Shown here piece after piece: positions 6,580 to 9,475 of a DNA stretch of 9,475 bases (position 1 is its first letter; every line of letters begins with the position of its first letter). The DNA lies in assembly GCA_023416855.1 (NCBI GenBank), contig JAEZGU010000033.1, forward strand, positions 1 through 9,475. Direction: 5' to 3'. A model generated the notes under the pieces. The model was given only the letters and a program-made list of their open reading frames with translations. It was not told where the DNA came from and did not search any database. The DNA is from Bacillota bacterium. GTDB lineage: Bacteria; Bacillota; Clostridia; Tissierellales; Sedimentibacteraceae. A program made the translations under genes and the position numbers.

Positions 6580-7188
6580 CTATATAGAAATTAGATTTTT
6601 TATTTCATTAAAAATTTCATCAATAGTTCTTTCAGCATTAATTGTTTTAATTTCAGGGCATATTCTTGCAAGTTCCTTATAACCTTCATAAACTTGTTTA
6701 TGAAAATTTAAGCTTTCATTTTCAAGGCGATCTCCGCCATCAATTTTTAGCTTCCTTTTTAATCCTTTTTCAGGATTTACATCCAACAAGAGTACCATAT
6801 CAGGTTTAATATTGGCAGTGGCAAAATTGTTTATACTTCTAACCTCTTCAATTCCCAATCCTCTACCAATACCTTGATATACTAAGCTTGAATATACAAA
6901 CCTTTCACTTATTACTATTTTACCCTGTTCAAGCCAAGGTACTATTTTTTCAGATACTAACTGTGCCCTTGCTGCAGCATAAAGCAAAGCTTCTGTTCGA
7001 TAGTCCATTTCAGTATTATTGTTATCTAAAATAAGTTCTCTTACTTTTTCACTTATTTTAGTTCCGCCCGGTTCTCTGGTAAATTCAATTTCTCTGCCTT
7101 TTTCTGAAAAATATTCACCTATTTTTTTAGCCATAGTGCTTTTTCCGGAACCGTCCGGACCTTCTAATACTATAAAGATTCCTCTCAT
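6580..7188 (-). CDS. tmk: Thymidylate kinase (dTMP kinase)
   Basis: A 202-residue thymidylate kinase that phosphorylates dTMP to dTDP using ATP, an essential step of dTTP supply. The P-loop is EGPDGSGKST (9-18), followed by TREPGGTKISEKVRELIL (substrate loop), then SERFVYSSLVYQG and the lid-adjacent stretch with GGDRLEN. Length is typical (about 200-215). The segment that often reads DR(Y/F)xxSS is ERFVYSS here, a conservative Asp-to-Glu change; the P-loop Lys16 and Ser17 are intact, so the enzyme should be active. The ATG overlaps the yaaO stop by four bases (ATGA at 7188-7185) with only a weak ribosome site (GAGAG), suggesting expression by translational coupling to yaaO. Confidence 0.97.
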   Translation of the reverse strand: MRGIFIVLEGPDGSGKSTMAKKIGEYFSEKGREIEFTREPGGTKISEKVRELILDNNNTEMDYRTEALLYAAARAQLVSEKIVPWLEQGKIVISERFVYSSLVYQGIGRGLGIEEVRSINNFATANIKPDMVLLLDVNPEKGLKRKLKIDGGDRLENESLNFHKQVYEGYKELARICPEIKTINAERTIDEIFNEIKNLISI

Positions 7189-8615
7189 TTTACAACTCTC
7201 ACTTGATTGTATTTGTTAACTCCATTAACATTAATGCTGTTATCAAGCATTACTTTTACATAATCAACTGTTGATTGCTCAATTATTTCACCCGGGCATA
7301 CTAAAGGAATTCCAGGAGGATATGGAATAATAAACTCAGCAGCTGTTCTACCAATTGCTTCTTCCATATCAATTAATTCGTTGACTGCATAAAATGCTTT
7401 TCTCATTTTTCTTTCATGCTGTAATTGCGGGAAAGCTTCAATTTGAATTATTTCTCTTTTTTCCTTGCTTTGACTTTCCTCTAAATATATTTCTTTTACA
7501 GCGTCAAATAATCTGTTTATATCTTCTATTTCATCAGTTGCTGTAATATAACCTACAGTATACTGTAAATCTGCAAATTCCATTTGGATTTTATATTTAT
7601 ATCTCAGAATTTCTTGAAGCTCTGTTCCAGTAATTCCAAGCTCGCTCATACTTATTACTGCTCTTGTTGCATCGAAGTCATAACAGCCTTCACTAATTAA
7701 AAAGTCATCCTCTAACACATTTATGCCCATATTTCTAAGCTCAAGAGTTCTTTTCTTAAATACTTCTATATTTCTTTTCAATCTTTCTTCTCCATATTTA
7801 TTCATCCAATGCACCGCATTCTCAATAGATGCCATCAATATATATGAAGGTGAAGTTGTTTGAAGCATTCTAAGCATAGATTCTATATTGGCTGTGTCAA
7901 CTCTGTCAGAGCAAACATGCAATAATGATCCTTGTGTCATACAAGGAAGAGTTTTATGAGTACTTTGTGTAACTATATCTGCTCCTGAGTTTTCAGCCGG
8001 TGGAGGCAATAAATCTTTGCAAAATTGTAAATGTGAGCCATGTGCCTCATCAATCATAAGTATTTTACCATACTTATGAACTATTTCAGCAGCCTTTTTT
8101 ACATCAAAGCAAATGCCATAAAAAGTCGGATAAGTTAAAACAACCATTTTTACGTCAGGATTTTCGATTAGCATTTCTTCTAACTTTTCCAAGCTAATAC
8201 TAAAATTCAATCCATGCTTCTTGTTAAATTCAGGATATAAATAGTATAACTTTAAATCTCCTAATATACAAGCATTATAAACGGATTTGTGACAGTCTCT
8301 CTGCACAATAATTTTATCACCGGGGTTTGTACATGCCATTATAGCCGATATAATTCCGCAAGATGTTCCGTTAACGACCATATAGGATTTTTTTGAACCA
8401 TACGACTTTGATATAAAGTTCATAGCATCCTTTAAAAATCCTGTTGGGTAATGTAAATTGTCTGTACCTAATGTTTCTGTAATGTCATAAAAATTCAGAT
8501 TATTACCTATTTCATCTAAAATTCCAAGTTTACCTTTATGACCAGGCATATGAAAATTTGTATCTACTTCACTTCGATACTGTTTTATCCCCGAAATAAT
8601 ATTCAGTTTATCCAT
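7185..8615 (-). CDS. yaaO: YaaO-like PLP-dependent Orn/Lys/Arg decarboxylase-family enzyme
   Basis: A 476-residue fold-type I pyridoxal-phosphate enzyme of the Orn/Lys/Arg decarboxylase major-domain family, soluble and cytoplasmic. Seen in sequence: FHMPGHKG (21-28), the PLP-binding DEAHGSHL (189-196, Asp189 expected to contact the pyridine nitrogen), STHKTLPCMTQGS with Lys221 as the likely Schiff-base lysine, and the C-terminal PYPPGIPLVCPGE motif (431-443). It lacks the N-terminal wing domain of the large E. coli enzymes, consistent with its length. Gene order (yaaO-tmk) is the same as in B. subtilis, where the substrate is not clearly assigned; arginine, lysine or ornithine decarboxylation is possible but cannot be chosen here. 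The ATG read from 8615 follows GGGAGAT at about 8-12 bases. It lies 80 bases downstream of the 49-residue small membrane protein gene and probably shares its promoter. Confidence 0.93.
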   Translation of the reverse strand: MDKLNIISGIKQYRSEVDTNFHMPGHKGKLGILDEIGNNLNFYDITETLGTDNLHYPTGFLKDAMNFISKSYGSKKSYMVVNGTSCGIISAIMACTNPGDKIIVQRDCHKSVYNACILGDLKLYYLYPEFNKKHGLNFSISLEKLEEMLIENPDVKMVVLTYPTFYGICFDVKKAAEIVHKYGKILMIDEAHGSHLQFCKDLLPPPAENSGADIVTQSTHKTLPCMTQGSLLHVCSDRVDTANIESMLRMLQTTSPSYILMASIENAVHWMNKYGEERLKRNIEVFKKRTLELRNMGINVLEDDFLISEGCYDFDATRAVISMSELGITGTELQEILRYKYKIQMEFADLQYTVGYITATDEIEDINRLFDAVKEIYLEESQSKEKREIIQIEAFPQLQHERKMRKAFYAVNELIDMEEAIGRTAAEFIIPYPPGIPLVCPGEIIEQSTVDYVKVMLDNSINVNGVNKYNQVRVVK

Positions 8616-8695
8616 CGTTTATCTCCCGCTAAAACCTAATAAACTTTATAAGAAAATTTATTGTTGTATATTGGGATTAGTGCTCATCTCCTTTT

Positions 8696-8845
8696 TTATA
8701 ATTTACTGCTTTTAGCAGTTATTTTACTGTTATTTCTTTTTCTTGAAATGCTCTTTGTTGTGTGCACAGTTTCTATGATTAAAACAATCATTATAGAAAA
8801 TACCGTGGCTGCAATTGAAAATAAAACGATATATTCTAACCACAT
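8696..8845 (-). CDS. Small single-pass membrane protein, 49 residues, unknown function
   Basis: An unrecognised short gene that ordinary length cut-offs would miss. The ATG read from 8845 gives 49 codons and ends in TAA at 8698-8696. Residues about 4-24 (EYIVLFSIAATVFSIMIVLI) form one strongly hydrophobic helix. It is followed by a hydrophilic, strongly basic tail of roughly 25 residues (RKRNNSK then repeated Lys and Ser), so a topology with the tail in the cytoplasm is expected from the positive-inside rule. The evidence that it is real is the ribosome site AAGAGGTGG (8858-8850) only 4 bases from the ATG, nearly the same as the one used by the M3 peptidase, and a promoter-like sequence about 50 bases upstream. 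It is the first gene before yaaO. I do not recognise a family. The overlapping plus-strand frame 8661-8861 is a hydrophobic shadow of this one. Confidence 0.72.
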   Translation of the reverse strand: MWLEYIVLFSIAATVFSIMIVLIIETVHTTKSISRKRNNSKITAKSSKL

Positions 8846-8891
8846 ACTACCACCTCTTTAATATCATAATACTATTAAAGCAATTACTACT

Positions 8892-8921
8892 ATTATATTA
8901 CAGTAATAATTTGTTGTCCAA
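8892..8921 (-). promoter_or_regulatory. Predicted sigma-A promoter of the small-protein-yaaO-tmk-darA-holB-ricT operon
   Basis: On the minus strand TTGGAC (8921-8916), an 18-base spacer and a perfect TATAAT (8897-8892). The start of transcription would be near 8885, about 40 bases before the small-protein ATG. The spacer contains the palindrome TATTACAGTAATA, which touches the -10, and a related palindrome lies about 9 bases upstream of the -35. No other convincing promoter is seen before yaaO, tmk, darA, holB or ricT, all tightly spaced. Confidence 0.6.
8896..8908. promoter_or_regulatory. Candidate operator 1, odd palindrome at the -10
   Basis: TATTAC-A-GTAATA is a perfect 13-base palindrome around a single central base. 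It lies in the promoter spacer and overlaps two bases of the -10 hexamer, a position where a bound repressor would block RNA polymerase. It shares the 9-base core TTACAGTAA with the site at 8930-8940. No regulator can be named from the sequence. Confidence 0.45.
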
Positions 8922-8929
8922 TAAAAAAT

Positions 8930-8940
8930 TTTACAGTAAA
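8930..8940. promoter_or_regulatory. Candidate operator 2, odd palindrome upstream of the -35
   Basis: TTTAC-A-GTAAA is a perfect 11-base palindrome with the same core TTACAGTAA as the site at the -10. The centres are 33 bases apart, about three helical turns, which puts both on one face of the DNA. The wider 15-mer at 8928-8942 also fits the CodY consensus AATTTTCWGAAAATT with three mismatches, so CodY is one alternative reader of this site. Confidence 0.4.
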
Positions 8941-8989
8941 TTTCCCTTAATAATTTTATTATATACAGATTGAATACAATTAATCATTG

Positions 8990-9045
8990 AGTAGCTTAAA
9001 ACGTTCGCAATGCAAGGTATCAATAAGCGACTATTTTAAGTAACT
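8990..9045. repeat. Imperfect 19-bp inverted repeat directly behind bofA
   Basis: The arms 8990-9008 (starting AGTAGCTTAAAACG) and 9027-9045 (ending TTTTAAGTAACT) pair at 14 of 19 positions plus two possible G-U pairs, around an 18-base loop. The 9045 end reaches the last base of the bofA stop codon. In the bofA reading direction no U-run follows the 3' arm, so it is not a standard intrinsic terminator, although a structural 3' end or a degraded intergenic repeat is possible. The rest of 8846-8989 holds the operon promoter and is otherwise featureless AT-rich sequence. Confidence 0.5.
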
Positions 9046-9311
9046 TACAGAAGGAACTTTACTATTAGAATTGCAATAAACCCCGGTATTCCTAATATAC
9101 CAAGAATTAAAGCTGTAATTTCGTTCACCGCAATATACCAACCAAAATAATGTCCAAAAAAATTGAAAATAATTAAAAAAACTGCACCCAATAATGAGTT
9201 TACTATCAATCTGCCTAAAAACTTCACGGGTTCCACAAAAATCCAGGAAACCATAAATACCAGCATTACTCCAGCGGAATAAGCTAATACTATACCTATA
9301 TCTGCGCCCAC
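9045..9311 (-). CDS. bofA: BofA family pro-sigma-K processing inhibitor-like membrane protein
   Basis: An 88-residue integral membrane protein of the BofA family. In B. subtilis BofA with SpoIVFA holds the SpoIVFB protease inactive in the outer forespore membrane and so delays pro-sigma-K cleavage during sporulation. Hydrophobic segments lie at about residues 5-26, 32-52 and 60-88. The family signature GILGIPGFIAILIV is near the C-terminus, preceded by VNEITALIL, and the middle has an FNFFGHYFGWYI segment. Length matches the B. subtilis protein (87). The start is a GTG (9311-9309), because an in-frame TAA directly precedes it; the ribosome site is an unusual G6 run at 9326-9321. Position upstream of the yaaO-tmk-holB cluster matches B. 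subtilis. Some BofA-family members occur outside the sigma-K checkpoint, so the exact role is inferred. Confidence 0.92.
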   Translation of the reverse strand: MGADIGIVLAYSAGVMLVFMVSWIFVEPVKFLGRLIVNSLLGAVFLIIFNFFGHYFGWYIAVNEITALILGILGIPGFIAILIVKFLL

Positions 9312-9390
9312 TTAAGACAACCCCCCATTTTTCTTTTTTTTAAATATTATGAAGTTGTCCCTGTTTTTATGCAACATGATAACATTTCAT

Positions 9391-9419
9391 ACATTACATT
9401 ACATTTAACATAATGTCAA
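9391..9419 (-). promoter_or_regulatory. Possible promoter upstream of bofA
   Basis: A perfect -35 TTGACA (9419-9414 on the minus strand) stands 17 bases before TAATGT (9396-9391), a poor -10 (three of six bases). AT-rich sequence further upstream (9420-9470) could act as an UP element. A sporulation-sigma promoter is an alternative but no clear sigma-E pattern was found. Nothing else is recognisable in 9312-9475, which contains short ATTAC repeats and a purine-rich leader. Confidence 0.4.
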
Positions 9420-9475
9420 TAATAATTTTAACTAATTTTTAATATAATAATCAAACTATTACTGTATCTCATCAT

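Noticed and set aside
6377..6682. 101-residue plus-strand open frame across darA and tmk
   Set aside because: It lies antisense to two well-identified genes, has no ribosome site and shows the Ser/Leu-rich composition of a shadow frame.
8664..8693. Nine-codon minus-strand frame (MSTNPNIQQ) between the small protein gene and yaaO
   Set aside because: The only ribosome-site-like GGAG directly abuts the ATG, leaving no spacing, and there is no other support.
8704..8718. ACTGCT/AGCAGT hairpin at the end of the 49-residue gene, as a terminator
   Set aside because: It lies inside the coding end and is not followed by a U-run on the minus strand, so it should not stop transcription into yaaO.
8661..8861. 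Plus-strand frame encoding a hydrophobic 66-residue peptide
   Set aside because: It is antisense to the 49-residue minus-strand gene, has no ribosome site, and its hydrophobicity follows from the T-rich complement. The minus-strand frame has both ribosome site and promoter.
9385..9408. ATTAC-type short tandem repeats upstream of bofA, as an array or origin iterons
   Set aside because: Only about two to three 5-base units in AT-rich DNA; too few and too simple for CRISPR, iterons or DnaA boxes.
1..9475. A novel defence, mobile or biosynthetic system in the coding content
   Set aside because: Every gene of 56 residues or more falls in a known family with expected length and motifs and a conserved neighbourhood. 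The unusual content is limited to one small protein and intergenic repeats or operator-like sites.

Overview
The window comes from a low-GC (roughly 30% by eye) Gram-positive bacterium of the endospore-forming Firmicutes, most likely a clostridial or Tissierellales-type lineage. The reasons are the AT-rich codons, strong GGAGG-type ribosome binding sites, a BofA homologue, a RicT homologue, and a gene order (bofA - yaaO - tmk - yaaQ/darA - holB - yaaT/ricT) like that of the Bacillus subtilis origin-proximal region. Species cannot be named from the sequence alone.

Layout by region. (1) 1-1942, minus strand: a two-gene unit of a DUF512 radical-SAM protein followed 11 bp later by the 5' two-fifths or so of der (EngA), which runs off the left edge. 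(2) 2168-3862, plus strand: an M3-family metallopeptidase (PepF-like). It is the only plus-strand gene, divergent from the DUF512 gene and convergent with the ferredoxin. (3) 4055-4225, minus strand: a 56-residue 2[4Fe-4S] ferredoxin with its own strong terminator. (4) 4371-8845, minus strand: a tight operon, in transcription order a 49-residue single-pass membrane protein, a YaaO-like PLP-dependent Orn/Lys/Arg decarboxylase-fold enzyme, thymidylate kinase, the cyclic-di-AMP receptor DarA/PstA, DNA polymerase III delta' subunit and RicT. Within this run yaaO/tmk and holB/ricT overlap by ATGA, and the SDs of darA and holB overlap the upstream stop codons. (5) 9045-9311, minus strand: a BofA-family integral membrane protein with a GTG start and an upstream promoter-like sequence.

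Most of the window is conserved housekeeping: ribosome assembly (Der), dTTP synthesis (Tmk), clamp loading (HolB), second-messenger sensing (DarA), RNA-decay and sporulation regulation (RicT), and sigma-K checkpoint control (BofA). I see no defence island, CRISPR array, insertion sequence, tRNA or rRNA.

The less ordinary signals are between genes. Two related intergenic repeats lie in opposite orientation on either side of the M3 peptidase gene and share a 17-base end (16 of 17 identical), so they bound an approximately 2-kb one-gene segment like terminal inverted repeats. Two odd-centred palindromes (TTAC-A-GTAA core) sit on the promoter of the yaaO-tmk-holB operon. That operon starts with a small membrane protein gene too short for ordinary gene calling. 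No intergenic gap exceeds about 225 bases.
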